Of a DNA stretch of 64,000 bases, positions 22,332 through 32,720 are shown piece after piece. Where the stretch lies: positions 780,514-844,513 of the forward strand of contig CAJNDS010000569.1 of assembly GCA_905221605.1 (NCBI GenBank). The letters run 5' to 3'. The DNA is from Symbiodinium natans (lineage: Eukaryota > Sar > Dinophyceae > Suessiales > Symbiodiniaceae). Both the position numbers and the translations under genes were made by a program. The notes beneath the pieces were generated by a model that was not told the DNA's origin, did not search any database, and was given only the letters and a program-made list of their open reading frames with translations. Position 1 is the first letter of the stretch. Every line of letters starts with the position of its first letter.

Positions 22332-22536
22332 TGCGTTTGTGGCCCAGTGCGAGTCTTCAGCCCTTCAGTTGAGCCCTCGAAACCTTCGGAGCCGAGTGCA
22401 GAATGCGGATAGTCCTCCCGCACTCCCTCGCGCATGTCCCTATCAACATGAAACCCCCAATCAGAGGAACCTCGTGCCTTGAGCAGACCCACAGGAAGTG
22501 AGCGCACGAAGTTCAACTGAGGTGACTCCAGGTATG
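22332..22536 (-). CDS. Candidate exon upstream of a fold-back element
   Basis: Open minus-strand frame with coding character: LESPQLNFVRSLPVGLLKAR, then WGFHVDRDMREGVREDYPH. The frame continues into the element at 22227-22329, where the translation is artefactual, so the true donor lies near 22332. Exact edges are not determ­ined. Confidence 0.45.
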
Positions 22537-22704
22537 ACAAGATCTTTCTCAGAACTGGTCGAAGAAGATCCTGCTTCGTTCTGACAGCTCATTGCTCATT
22601 CCCTCCCTGCAAACCCCGTGGGCTCGACGTAAACACCACAAAACCCATTGACCCGCCATTGAAAACCTTGCAAAGAAACGCCCTTCCGAAGCGCCCGAAA
22701 CCCG

Positions 22705-22808
22705 GACAAGCACCGCTTGCCTCGCAGGAGTCGCAGGCCTCTTTGACCTCCTGGAACTTCTCGGTGATCGTGCTGGCAGCTTGCCTCCCGTCATTCTGCA
22801 TCCCATAG
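22705..22808 (-). CDS. Candidate helical exon
   Basis: Open frame containing QNDGRQAASTITEKFQEVKE and ACDSCEASGACPGFGRFG. Helical first, then Cys/Gly-rich. Edges uncertain. Confidence 0.45.
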
Positions 22809-23076
22809 CTTCTGGGGGGTGAAGGGCTTGGCAAGCTACCTGGCAGCCCCGGGAAAGAGACACGAGGCGCTCCCAAATCCCTCCAAACCCCCCAAAAAGC
22901 CCCCAGAAGTCCCAAAACCCCCAACAACCCCAAACAACCCCAAAAACCTTATAAAAAAAAACCTAAAGCTTCCCAAACCATAAAACCCCCTTTCAACATC
23001 CTAAAGCCCCTAACCCTGCAACCCCAACCCTTTGAAAGGGACTCGGGATTCAGGTTTCGGGTCCCCTGTAGCCCTA

Positions 23077-23145
23077 AACCCTAAACCCTAAACCCTAAAC
23101 CCTAAACCCTAAACCCTAAACCCTAAACCCTATACCCTATACCCT
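23077..23145. repeat. Telomere-like CCCTAAA array
   Basis: About nine heptamers with two CCCTATA variants at the right end. Confidence 0.85.
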
Positions 23146-23388
23146 AAACCCTACCCCCCCGAAATCCTGTTACCAACCTGAGGCCACCGAGGCCCTCTCG
23201 AGGCCTAAGAAGACCCAACACGAACCCCTAAATTAAGCCCTATAGACCCTAAAACCTACGATAGGGGGCCTTAATTATTCATCATTAGAATAGAGTTTTG
23301 GGGGGAGGGCTATTATATATAGCATAACAGTATAACTATTATAGGCGACCATGAAGGAAGATTTGTAAATTATTCCACATTTCGGGAC

Positions 23389-23426
23389 CTCGAGGAGGTG
23401 AGCTCCGACTTCAGGGACGCAATCTC
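23389..23426 (-). CDS. Coiled-coil mini-exon
   Basis: Acceptor CCCGCCAG, then EIASLKSELTSS, then a GT donor (CTCGAG|GTCCCG). The frame is also open upstream (ARARQ), so the exon may begin about 15 nt earlier. Confidence 0.55.
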
Positions 23427-23499
23427 CTGGCGGGCTCGGGCGCTCATGGGCCTTGGGTTTGGGGTCCTTCTTAAGGTCTTTTTTTTGGGGTTTCTGGGC

Positions 23500-23700
23500 T
23501 CCTTCTTAAGGGGTTTTGGGCTCCTTCTTTAGAGGTTTCTGGGCTCCTTCGTGCCTTATACAAGAGCCCCAAAGCCCACCTTTTTTGTAGGTCATCACTA
23601 AAGCTCCCTTTCTAGGATTGCCCGGTGACCTGCTCTTTGGGGTTCATCACTACTAAAGCTCCCTTCCAGGATTCTTCGGTGACATACAGTACTCCTCGGG
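23500..23700. repeat. Local direct repeats
   Basis: TTCATCACTACTAAAGCTCC and GGTCATCACTAAAGCTCCC recur about 60 bases apart, after a run of GGTTTCTGGGCTCCTTC units at 23490-23560. No coding sense. Confidence 0.55.
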
Positions 23701-24164
23701 TTCTTACGAAAAGTCTAGGAACTTCGGGTTTAGGCTGTAGGTGTTTCGTATTGACAGGCGATCACTCCACCGTTGGGGACGTAGTGCCCAGCACGTTCCA
23801 GACCTATAGGGATCTATAGGCATGCAAAGCGAGTACCCGGTTACTTCCATTTTGATTTTGGATTCACCTTATCAGTAGAGGCACGAAATCCTATGACACT
23901 CAACCCCAGCTTGCCCTGCCCGCGACGAAACTCCCCAAGCTCCAACCACCCCACGTGGCCTTTAAGATACCTTGATAAGCACCTCCCAAAAAGGCACCCG
24001 GGCCCCTCCACGCAAGAAGGCCCCACGCTCCCAGCTCCTCCTAACTTTATTGAGCCTGGACTTGCTGAGTGCCACAAAAGCGCCTCAACGAGGAAGCCCA
24101 CGACGAAGACCGGTGCTTCACTCGGATATTCACACGCCTACAGAAAGGCCCGAACTCGACGTAC

Positions 24165-24242
24165 CACAAGCTCCCAGCTCCTCCTGAGAGGCGTGGAGGT
24201 CGGCCTCCTTTGCAGCGGCAGAGGCTGTAGCTTCGCCAACCT
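24165..24242 (-). CDS. Coiled-coil mini-exon
   Basis: Acceptor CTCTCGCAG, then VGEATASAAAKEADLHASQE and ELGAC, then a textbook donor (G|GTACGT). The 78-nt exon is flanked on its right by TTTAGGG repeats (plus strand). Confidence 0.65.
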
Positions 24243-24689
24243 CTGCGAGAGGGTTTAGGGTTTAGGGTTTAGGGGTTTAGGGTTTAGGGTTTAGGGTCGG
24301 CGAGGGAGGGGTCGGTAGTTTGTGTCCAGTTTTTAGGGTTTACGGCTCTTTTTCTGCCACCCGCCAAGCAGACTTTCCAGTGTTGGGCAACGCGTCAGGG
24401 CTTGAGCGACCAAAATCAAGCGTAGGTTTGGCGGGCACGGTGCCTCCGGTCCGATTCGGAGATATTCGGAGTGATGAAGCCAACAGGCTTAGGCAATTCT
24501 CTCTCTCTGTCGCCGTCTCTTTGTCCGAATCTTTCCAGAAGCACTCCGCTCTTTCCTTTTAAGGCTTGGCACGTGTCCTTGTTTTGGGGGTTGGAGGGGG
24601 AGGGTGGCTCACTTAAAACGTGTTGCAGCTCGGGGTTTCCTCAAGAGGAGCAGTTCAACGAAGTTCGAAGGCCTTGTGACAACATATCT

Positions 24690-24793
24690 GGTCAGTTCTC
24701 TCAAATATGGGGTCCCGTCATAGGTGCCCTAAATAAGAAGGGCCGCCTGACAATAAGGACCCCAAAAGGGAGCACATTTTAGAGAAGTGGCCA
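24690..24793. repeat. Dispersed repeat family Q, copy 1
   Basis: GGTCAGTTCTC, CCCTAAATAAGAAGGGCCGC and ACCCCAAAAGGGA recur in the same order at 45591-45692. Confidence 0.7.
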
Positions 24794-24979
24794 AATCAAG
24801 CGACAGTTCTACACGTTTCGCATCCGGACCCTCACGGGCCCAAGGGGACATGGGTTCCCAAACCATCTAAACCCTTCTGAAGCAAGAGCACCCTAAACCC
24901 CAAACCCCCAACCCCTGACCTAAACCCTTCAAACCTAAACTCTGCATCCCTAAGCCATGAACCTCCGAAACCCTAAACC

Positions 24980-25082
24980 TTGGGATGGTCCTCCTTATAA
25001 GAACTGTCCTTAATAGGGATCATAGTACCCCCTACTCCATAATCCCGACTAAGGACCGTTAGTACAAAGGGGAACATCCCAA
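24980..25082. mobile_element. Fold-back element family M, copy 3
   Basis: TTGGGATGGTCCTCC at the left, GGGGAACATCCCAA at the right, with TAGTACCCCCTA and CCCGACTAAGGACCG inside. About 103 bp. Confidence 0.7.
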
Positions 25083-25673
25083 CCCTAAACCCTATAAACC
25101 CAACTGCCCTTCCAAATGGCGCCAGGAAACCCTGGTCTCCAATGCGGCAGCAGCACTGCGGCTGTCCTCCAGCATTCGGGTTTAGGTGTATAGGGATTTG
25201 AGGGATTTTCGGGATGTCGGGTTCGGAGTGTATACGATGTGGGGATTTTAGGGGTTTCGGGCTTTATTAGGGTGTAGAGCTTAGGAATGTCAGGGATAGG
25301 GATTTAGGGGTTGACTGTCAGTAAAAGGGGGGCACAAGTAGAAGGATGCAATGAGAGCATGGACGCATGGGCTACTTGACCACCAGGCATCCCAAAGTCA
25401 CCCCTGGCCCGTCTACAAGAGGGTTTAGGGTTTAGGGTTTCGGGTTTCGGGCAGCAACGATGGAATGCTTCGTTTGCGCGTGTTTGCCTACGAGGATCAC
25501 ATGTCGTCACATGCAAGGAGCCAGCTGGACAAGCTCTGATTTCAATCTGGGTTCCTGTATCATCATTAGTATGGACTTGGGCATAATGGGAAACCAAGCC
25601 CTCCGCACCCATCCACCCAGGCAACCAGGCCCAAAACAACGGCAATCGAGGAAGCTTCCGGCGAGTGCGAAAC

Positions 25674-25740
25674 TGACTCGTAGCGGTCAGTGGAGTCCTC
25701 CAGTTGGTTTTGGAGCTGCTTCGCCTTAGTTCTTTGCGAT
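25674..25740 (-). CDS. Coiled-coil mini-exon
   Basis: Minus-strand frame SQRTKAKQLQNQLEDSTDRY then ES, ending at a possible GT donor (TCA|GTTTCG), with an acceptor GCAAG. Polar heptads suit a coiled coil. Confidence 0.55.
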
Positions 25741-25999
25741 CTTGCATGCATGGTGTTTCTGTAATAGCGCGGACCACAGCGCTCATGTGGTTTTCGCAAC
25801 CTTTCGACTCCTACGACTACAATGACAACGAGGGCGAGCCTGGCATGCCAATAAACCCACGCCATCCACCAGAAAGAGTCAGGGCTTTAACCTCCCCAAA
25901 AACCCACAAAGTAGCACCCTAAACCCTATAAGAACTATAATCCTAGCTGCACTAGAAGAACTAAAAGCCTAGGTGCGCTCAACCTAGGTTGCAACCTCG

Positions 26000-26110
26000 G
26001 GCTTCTTGGGCCCTTCCTGTCTTGGTCCGCGCCAGGTGGCCTTCGCGGTCGCTGCATCTTCTTTTCCCTTGGCCTCCTGCGGCTTCTTGCGGTTTGGGGG
26101 TTCTTGATGT
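26000..26110 (-). CDS. Possible Lys/Ala-rich exon
   Basis: Minus-strand frame with RKKPQEAKGKEDAATAKATW and ending KPEVAT then TAG. Composition is like the neighbouring exons, but no clear splice sites were seen. Confidence 0.35.
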
Positions 26111-26255
26111 TTTTTGTTTTTTGTGGTTCTTGCTTCTGCTTGTTCTATGCTCATGCAAAGATCCTCTATGAGGGAACAGTTGGGCCATATTCGGAGCGTA
26201 ATGGGGGACGCCTTTAAGGGTACACGACCTTTGCCCTTGAACATGAGGTATAGAC

Positions 26256-26311
26256 CCCAAGCCGCGAAGACGATGCTCCAAGTCCTCCAGTCGACTCTGG
26301 AGATCCTTGAC
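26256..26311 (-). CDS. Coiled-coil mini-exon
   Basis: Acceptor ACCAG, then VKDLQSRLEDLEHRLRGL, then a GT donor (GG|GTCTATACC). Leucines fall in clear heptad positions. TTTAGGG repeats follow immediately on its right (plus strand). Confidence 0.65.
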
Positions 26312-27095
26312 CTGGTTTAGGGTTTAGGGTTTAGGGTTTAGGGTGAGGTGCAGGAGGTTTTTTGCCACCAGCACTGCACGCGCCATGCGGGCACCCGGTG
26401 CAGGAGGTTTAGGGTTTGGGGTCTAGGGATTGTATTCATCCGCATTCTCCTGAGCGCCATGTCTTGTTATCTGCGTGTTGCCCTAACCCTATCATGGTCA
26501 TTGCTACTACTTGCAGTTTGTACTACCATTGCTGTTATTTGATCTTTGTTCACTACGTTGGATTGCCTCCTCCTTTTTTTTTTTTTGGGGGGGGGGGGTA
26601 CGGGGAGTGGGTGAGCGTTGTTTCGCTAAGGGGACTCGACTGCTTACAGCCGAAAACGTGCTTTAGTAGACCATTATAACTCCACTTCGGACCTCGATGA
26701 GTGAGTCTTGGGTCTTGGGCTTACCTGTACGCCTTAATAAGATTTCATAACGGCCTCCGGAACGGCCTCCAGGGGGGGGGGGGGGTACCGTATTGGAGGG
26801 ATTCGGAACGTCTTGACATGTCCTTTAGGGGGTGGTGGCGGGGAGAGGAGGTTCCGGGTGGACTTCGGTTTTAGCATGTAGGGTCAGGGGTTACGTAGAA
26901 CTACTACAGTATCTACTTAAGAACGCCCCGCCCCCCCCCCTCCCCCCAAAAACAGGGGAAATGTAGGGATTGTTTTTTCCTTTTTTGGTGCTCTTAAGCA
27001 AATAGTAGAATAGAGGGATTGTTATCTTGCATTTTTTGGGTTCTGAAGCAAATAGTATGGGATGCTGCGGCACGCTATAAGAGCTTGCAAGAGAC

Positions 27096-27131
27096 CTTCT
27101 TGGCGGCTGCCTCCTCTTTGGCCCTGGCCTC
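27096..27131 (-). CDS. Coiled-coil mini-exon (12 codons)
   Basis: Acceptor CGCAGCCAG, then EARAKEEAAAKK, then a GT donor (AAG|GTCTCTTG). At 36 nt it is among the smallest exons here. Phase 0 at both ends. Confidence 0.6.
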
Positions 27132-27371
27132 CTGGCTGCGAAATCTATCTGCTCTCAGGAACCCGCAGCCCAGTTTTGGTAGAATACCTAAGTGTGGTTT
27201 AGGGTTTAGGGTTTAAGGTTTAGGGTTTCAGGTTTACCTAAGTTAAGACTCTGCAGCTTCTCTTTTTGTGGCTTGAGACCTCTTAAGTACAAGAAGCAGC
27301 TTCTGTGGGTTCTGAAGACAAAGGGCCCTGAGTGTGATAAACGTCCAGTCGCGGGAAGTACAACTGCACCT

Positions 27372-27416
27372 AACCCTAAACCCTAAACCCTAAACCCTAA
27401 ACCCTAAACCCTAAAC
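27372..27416. repeat. Telomere-like CCCTAAA array
   Basis: About six heptamers. Confidence 0.85.
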
Positions 27417-27939
27417 CATTCTGTTTTGTCAGAATCACCCAAAATGCCGAAAGCATCTGACAAAAAGAGGTCTGGGCCAACCCCAACCCTCGGAATTCCG
27501 CGGAAGCCATGGGCTGCAGACTCCACATGCGTGAAGGGTTTAGGGTTTAGGGTTTAGGGTTTTAGGGTTTAGGGTTTAGGGTTTAGGGTATCTACCCTTA
27601 GAGCTCCCAGAGTCCATAATACCTTCAGTTCCGAACCCGAATCCCTTTTGAATCTGACCTGTGCCCCAGGTCATCCCTAAATTCTTAAACACTATTGTAA
27701 AAGCACAAAAAGGCCCTACAGCGCCACCGCTGTAAACGCCCAATAACCTTACAGACCCTGTCGAACCCTAAATTGGCATCAGCCCTGCAGTACCCCCCCC
27801 CTCCCTGTCCCAGACCAACTACATTCTTGGAGCGAAACTGGAGGGAATAAGCTAAGTAAACCTCCTTCTATAGTATAGGGCTCTTAGGTATGGCAAACTT
27901 GCACAAAAAGTAGGTCTTGGGCTTCTAAATTGGTCCCCT

Positions 27940-28012
27940 AAACCCTAAACCCTAAACCCTAAACCCTAAACCCTAAACCCTAAACCCTAAACCCTAAACC
28001 CTAAACCCCCTA
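27940..28012. repeat. Telomere-like CCCTAAA array
   Basis: About ten perfect heptamers on the donor side (minus strand) of the exon at 28061-28105. Confidence 0.9.
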
Positions 28013-28060
28013 ATAGCAAGGGCCCCATCTCTGCCGAAGCCCCGACGACAAGAAGGCCAC

Positions 28061-28105
28061 GAGCTGCGCCTCCAACGCGGCTGCGGCCTCTTTGGTCGAC
28101 TCGGC
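28061..28105 (-). CDS. Coiled-coil mini-exon between inverted heptamer arrays
   Basis: Acceptor TTTGGGAG, then AESTKEAAAALEAQL, then a GT donor (CTC|GTGGCC). It lies between about ten CCCTAAA units on its left and about thirteen TTTAGGG units on its right (plus strand). It is the best display of the rule that exons lie between converging arrays. Confidence 0.65.
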
Positions 28106-28111
28106 CTCCCA

Positions 28112-28211
28112 AAGGCGAGGGTTTAGGGTTTAGGGTTTAGGGTTTAGGGTTTAGGGTTTAGGGTTTAGGGTTTAGGGTTTAGGGTTTAGGGTTTAGGGTT
28201 TAGGGTTTAGG
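28112..28211. repeat. Telomere-like TTTAGGG array
   Basis: About thirteen perfect heptamers in the orientation opposite to 27940-28012. Confidence 0.9.
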
Positions 28212-28268
28212 CAACTTTGCGCCAAACCACTCCATAAGAATTCGAAAGGTTATTCTAATAACCTACAC

Positions 28269-28335
28269 AGAATCCCGCATGGGGGGTTATATAGTGAACT
28301 CGTACTATAGAAACCCCATCTGGGACTCTGCGGTA
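28269..28335. mobile_element. Short fold-back sequence
   Basis: The left arm CAGAATCCCGCATGGGG is an imperfect inverted copy of the right arm (CCCCATCTGGGACTCTG), with ATATAG/CTATAG near the loop. About 27-base arms. Confidence 0.5.
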
Positions 28336-28852
28336 AGCTACACGAAGTCAATGCCGCTTCGGGGGTTCTTTGCCCACCTCTCTGCTCTGCTTCCCACAAA
28401 CCCATACTTAGTTGTCCAGCAACCTGGTGGGAATTAGAGGTTTACCTTGGGGAGTTTACAGGGAATAGAATACCCAAGGTCACCTACTCTACTACTAAGC
28501 ACAAAGCCCATTCAGAGGGTATTCCAAAACATGATCCTCTGAAACCCAATAACGGAAAACACAAAATATCCAAAAGGCCTACCTAGAACCTGAACAAAAC
28601 CTGAACAGCCCAAGGCATAGGATCGCGCGAGGGTTTAGGGTTTAGGGTTTAGGGTTCAGCCTGGTACTTCTTTTGCCTCGTTTCTTGCGAGCTAAGCTTG
28701 ACAACGGAGGTCTAGGGTCTTCCTGAAAGCTGCGAGGCAAAATCCCACCGTCACCCCGCTCTCTATCCGCAACTCGGCACCGCCTCCCTAAACCAAAACC
28801 CTAAACCCTAAACCCCTAAACCCCTAAACCCTAAACACCTAAACCCTAAACC

Positions 28853-28902
28853 CTGTGCTGTGCCTGGCTCGCCGGGCCTTCGGCCGAAGCTGCAGCGGAT
28901 GT
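28853..28902 (-). CDS. Possible Ala/Gln-rich mini-exon
   Basis: Acceptor CTTCAG, then TSAAASAEGPASQAQH, ending at or near the heptamers (CAG|GGTTTAGG). Composition is like neighbouring exons; moderate support. Confidence 0.4.
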
Positions 28903-29359
28903 CTGAAGCAGGGGATCGTTGCGGCTGAAGGTTTTGGGCATTGGCATTCTTCTTCAATGTCGTGCTAAAGAAAGGTTAACCTTTCATGATTCCTACTAAT
29001 AAGGAAACAACCCAATGAGTTTGAAGTTCTAAACTAATGGCCAGAAGGCCCCAAGGTAGGGGTTTTCTGCCTTCGAGGCTGATGCCTACTCATCCCTGTA
29101 CCCCGGCAAGCCGTGCGCCGAAACCTATGTGAACCCTAAACCTTACAGTAAGAGCCTCAAAAGCTACCTTCTTTTAGTAAGAACCTCAAAAGCAACATGA
29201 AGGGACCCTCATAGTAGGATGAAGGGACCCTCATACTAGGATGGCTCGGTAGCCTCGGCATTGGGGCTTGCAAGATAAACCACCCTTAGCCCTTTTTTGA
29301 CTAAACCCTAAACCCCTTTTGCGGGGTGTCTCGGGTCACTCAGGGCCGCGCCTTGTCAC

Positions 29360-29432
29360 CGTCGCGCTTGTGGCCGCACTTCCGGCAGAACAGCGAGTCG
29401 TTCATGAAAACGTTGCCGCAAACCGGGCAGTC
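29360..29432 (-). CDS. Zinc-ribbon exon, copy 2
   Basis: Acceptor CCCGGGCAG, then DCPVCGNVFMNDSLFCRKCG and HKRD, then a GT donor (G|GTGACAAGG). The four Cys follow CxxC-x10-CxxC. The frame would also end naturally at TGA a little further on, so a terminal exon is an alternative. Confidence 0.65.
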
Positions 29433-29639
29433 CTGCCCGGGCTCGATGGCTAATCGGGTTCAGAGCTGGTCCTTCACTCCGGCGAATCGAGACTCGATGC
29501 AGGGAAGGACTGTTCAGGCATCGCCTTAAGATGTCCCACCAACCCCCCGGAATAACCCCCCCCCCCCCCCCCGCCCCTTCCCCGTCAACACCCGCAAAGT
29601 AGCACCACCGACACAACCACAGCACAACTACATCCACAC

Positions 29640-29711
29640 CTCGTGGCGCTTGCGGCCGCACTTCCGACAGAACACGGCGTCGTCCGCGTAGACGTTGCCG
29701 CAGATGCAGGT
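29640..29711 (-). CDS. Zinc-ribbon exon, copy 3
   Basis: Acceptor CTGGCAG, then TCICGNVYADDAVFCRKCGR and KRHE, then a good donor (GAG|GTGTGGATG). It has 24 codons, phase 0 at both ends. One Cys of the first pair is shifted (CxC instead of CxxC). It is about 210 bases from copy 2 and in the same orientation. Confidence 0.65.
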
Positions 29712-30018
29712 CTGCCAGGTTCCAAAGCTTACAGGGATTGTAGGGTTCTGAGGTCCAGGGTTCTGAGATAAAATGAGCTTTTTGGTGGGACTTCCCTAAA
29801 CCCTAAACCCTAAACCCTAAACCCTAACTCCTAAACCCTAAACCCTCCACGGCTTAGGGCTACATCCTCCCCTCCAGTTCGAGGTCGGCACGCTCCATGA
29901 TGGGCCCTTTAAACCCTCGGACAAAGACTCCTAATATGTGATCTCCCCTAGAATAAGGGGAAATCAAAGGTGCTGGCACTTGAGATCGAGGCGCTACCTC
30001 TCTCTCGCTTGCTTTCCG

Positions 30019-30060
<42 letters not shown>
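30019..30060. repeat. CT microsatellite
   Basis: A TCTCTC run used as the early part of a putative intron after the donor at 30062. Confidence 0.85.
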
Positions 30061-30062
30061 AC

Positions 30063-30106
30063 CTGCAGGGAAGGCTTCGGGAACAGCCTCGGTTGGGCAG
30101 CAGCGC
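30063..30106 (-). CDS. Minus-strand mini-exon with classic splice sites
   Basis: Acceptor CAAGTAG, then a 44-nt block that may read ALLPNRGCSRSLPC, then donor CTGCAG|GTGAGAGAG. Both edges are strong. The peptide is not characteristic. Confidence 0.45.
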
Positions 30107-30403
30107 CTACTTGTAAATTCAGGTTTTAACTACATATGCATATATATATATATATTATGTATATATATATATTATTTATTTATTTATTCATATATATATA
30201 TATACATATTTTGTTGTCTGATAAGCATGTGTGTGTTTGCTTCGAATTCACCATTTTCGAAAACCCTTTATCGGAGTCTTTCGCTCCTAGAAAGAGGTAG
30301 GTGTTGGGTTAAAGGCAAAGTGCGGGTGGCCGGTGGAACTCGGGGACTCAAACAACTGCCAACGGCGCTCCGAATTCTCCACAGCCAAGCCATGTCTCGT
30401 GCG

Positions 30404-31195
30404 TCACCGCTCCATGACATCATACCTCACTTTCAGAGCAGCTGCAATCTTTGTCTGGCCATCCGTGATCATGTGCCGAATCCCAGCCTGAAATGTTGCT
30501 TTTACCACAGAGTCCGGAAGAGGAAACCACCAAGGAATGACCAAGTGCATTGAGCCACGAGAAACATGCTGCACAGACAGGTCCGTACCACTCTCTCTCC
30601 AGGTCATACTGTTCTGCCAGTTGAGGCTGAATGATTTCGCATCGAACTTTTGGAACTTAAACTCTTGTGTGTCTTTGTCCCACTTGCCAATCTCAAAGTC
30701 AACCACCTCGACATTGACGGCCCCGGGCTTCAGCGTCAGCTTGCATGTTAGTCTTGCCTGGTTCTTCCAGGTACCCATGGTGGTGGGCTTCATGTAGGCA
30801 TGCCACATCCCTTTCTGGCCTTTAACTTCTTCGGTCTTCTCCGCACCGGCCGCCAGAATTGTCACAGCCTCGCGCTTCATCAGATGATTCATCCCAGCTA
30901 CCGTGGCATTTGGCACCGGAACTGACTTGACCTTTTCCGCGGTGATCTCCAGCACACGACCATGGGCTCTCCACGATGTTGGGTGCAACGACTCCGCGTC
31001 CGGGGCATCCGATGGTTCTGTCAGCGTTGCGAAAGACCTTGCTGACACAAGGCCGCAAACAGCAGCGCAAAGGCGCAGAAAGCTCGAGCTTGCGAGGCCT
31101 CGTCTCTGCAGCCGCCGCGAGCGTGTCGGACACAGGACTGGAGCTGCCTGGGGACGGAGAGGTGTCTGACAAGGCTGGGGGTAGACCAGCGCCAT
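30404..31195 (-). CDS. Plastid-type conserved protein, possibly DUF1997-like
   Basis: Intronless ORF of 263 codons from the ATG at 31195 to TGA. The N-terminus (about 70 residues) is rich in Arg, Ala, Pro and Ser with a hydrophobic stretch (SSFLRLCAAVCGLVSA), as expected for a plastid presequence. The mature part alternates strands and contains VEVVDFEIGKWDKD and FSLNWQNSMTW. It ends with GSMHLVIPWWFPLPDSVVKA and an amphipathic helix (AGIRHMITDGQTKIAAALKV). That layout resembles DUF1997 proteins of cyanobacteria and plastids, which have unknown function. This assignment is from pattern memory and is tentative. A GTG 24 bases upstream is an unlikely start. It is the only long intron-free gene here, which would fit a retrocopy, although single-exon genes are not rare in dinoflagellates. 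Confidence 0.8.
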   Translation of the reverse strand: MALVYPQPCQTPLRPQAAPVLCPTRSRRLQRRGLASSSFLRLCAAVCGLVSARSFATLTEPSDAPDAESLHPTSWRAHGRVLEITAEKVKSVPVPNATVAGMNHLMKREAVTILAAGAEKTEEVKGQKGMWHAYMKPTTMGTWKNQARLTCKLTLKPGAVNVEVVDFEIGKWDKDTQEFKFQKFDAKSFSLNWQNSMTWRESGTDLSVQHVSRGSMHLVIPWWFPLPDSVVKATFQAGIRHMITDGQTKIAAALKVRYDVMER

Positions 31196-31381
31196 GGCTC
31201 CTTGCACATGAAAAATCACGCCGTGGGAGCCTCTTCATGTTGATTTGTTGAACACTGACTCGGAGAGCGTGAGTTTTTACGCCATAGGTTTGACTGCTTC
31301 GCGGGGAACGCAGCACACTGGTTGAAATCTCTGGAGTTCACCTTGAGCCAACTGACTACGGGGAAGAGTGGTGTAAGCATT

Positions 31382-31405
31382 CTTTCTTTCTTTCTTTCTT
31401 TCCCG
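31382..31405. repeat. TTTC microsatellite
   Basis: About five TTTC units about 190 bases upstream of the ATG of the 30.4-31.2 kb gene. No promoter motif could be identified. Confidence 0.8.
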
Positions 31406-31512
31406 GAGCTTTCGGCTTCTGCTGCGACGGTGCCCTAACCCAGCTAACCCTCCACTTTTTCAACCCGAAGCTGAGTGCCATGCCGGGAAAACACACAATA
31501 CACCAAACACCC

Positions 31513-31575
31513 TCATACACCCGCCTCTGCTGGCGTGGCCGCCGCCTCCTGACCGGCCTGGCCCTCCTTGGACTC
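31513..31575 (-). CDS. Terminal coiled-coil exon (gene B end)
   Basis: Acceptor ACCTGGAAG, then exactly 20 codons, ESKEGQAGQEAAATPAEAGV, and TGA. The residues repeat the pattern of the next upstream exon (EAREAKEAATPAQAADAQ), so it is probably the last exon of the same gene. It ends about 320 bases upstream of the start of the 30.4-31.2 kb gene, in the same direction. Confidence 0.6.
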   Translation of the reverse strand, partial: ESKEGQAGQEAAATPAEAGV

Positions 31576-32211
31576 CTTCCAGGTCAGAGGCTATAGTTGC
31601 TGAGTACGGCCAAAACAGAAGAGCCGCTAGCCTTGCAAGTAGAGAAGGATGATATATGCTCAGCAACCAAGGGTGAAGGATTCATCAGGATGATGCGGTT
31701 TGGGGCTTACACAGGGCTGTAAAGGGGTTTACCCCCGCCCATACACGCGCTCAAGGTCTCTTGCATCTCGGAGAACAAATTTAGCCTACCTCCCCTGCCC
31801 AGAGAACCAGCGCGCGCAGGAAACAGATTTGGCACACGCGCATGGGCAGACGGAGACTGTGTTGGCCCCCTACAAGGCTCCTGAGGCCCTGGAACTTACA
31901 AAGGGTTGGGATGCAGGACCTGACCATGAGAGGCCGCAAGTCGTGCCACATACACCACCACGAAGTTATGTCCCATCCAGACACCAGGATGACACGGGAG
32001 TTGGGATTTCAAGCGTAGGAAGTTTGACTACTATGACTATGCCCCTTCGTTGAGCTCCGGAAAGGCTCAGCAAAAATTGGCCCTAACTCCTAAAAACCCT
32101 AAACCCAAAACCCAAAACCCAAAACCCCTAAACCCTATAAACCCCTAAACCCTAAACCCTAAACCCTCAAGTCCTAACAGTCGGACCAAACCCAAACTCC
32201 GCAAGAGGGGC

Positions 32212-32265
32212 CTGGGCATCGGCTGCCTGCGCGGGGGTCGCGGCCTCCTTGGCCTCCCGGGCCTC
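32212..32265 (-). CDS. Coiled-coil mini-exon (gene B)
   Basis: Acceptor CCCGAAG, then EAREAKEAATPAQAADAQ, then a GC donor (CAG|GCCCC). It has 18 codons in phase 0. TTTAGGG repeats lie at its right side. Confidence 0.65.
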
Positions 32266-32339
32266 CTTCGGGTTTAGGGTTTAGGGTTTAGGGTTTAGGG
32301 TTTAGGGTTTAGGGCCTCCTGGTTTTAGGGCTTTAGGGG

Positions 32340-32720
32340 TGTTTAAGGCTTTAGGGCCTCCTGGTTTTAAGGGTGTTTCGGTGTTTAGGGCTCAAAAGGG
32401 GCTTTAGGGTGTTAGGGGCGTTTAGGGCTTTAGGGGCGTTCAGGGCTTTGGGGGGCTTTCAGGTTTTTTAGGGGTGTTTAGGGTTTAGGGGCTTTAGGGT
32501 TTTAGGGGCTAGGGCCTTAAGGTTTTTGAGGTGCTTAGGGCTTTAGGGCTTTTAGGGCTTGGGGCTTTGGCCTCCTTGGCTCCTGGAGCGCACGTGCGCT
32601 GCGAAGCAACTAGCGTTTATAGGGGGTTAAAGGGGGCCAGGGTCTTAGGGTTTAGGGTTTTAGGGGTTTATGGGGGTTAGGGTCTCAGAGCTTTAGGGGC
32701 TTAAGGGGGCTTGCTGTCTT
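32340..32720. repeat. Degenerate GGGTTTAGGG-rich stretch
   Basis: A long field of variants (TTTAGGGGTG, TTTAGGGCCTCC, TTTAGGGCTT) suggesting decayed heptamer arrays. No exon was seen inside. Confidence 0.7.

Noticed and set aside
23841-24101. 86-codon minus-strand ORF beside the exon at 24165
   Set aside because: Gly/Leu-rich with no splice edges; its GGAGGAGCTGGGAG piece copies the end of the true exon, so it may be a decayed duplicate.
31700-32053. 117-codon plus-strand ORF
   Set aside because: No recognisable domain, no splice context, and the region lies between two minus-strand exons. Its codon character is not convincing.
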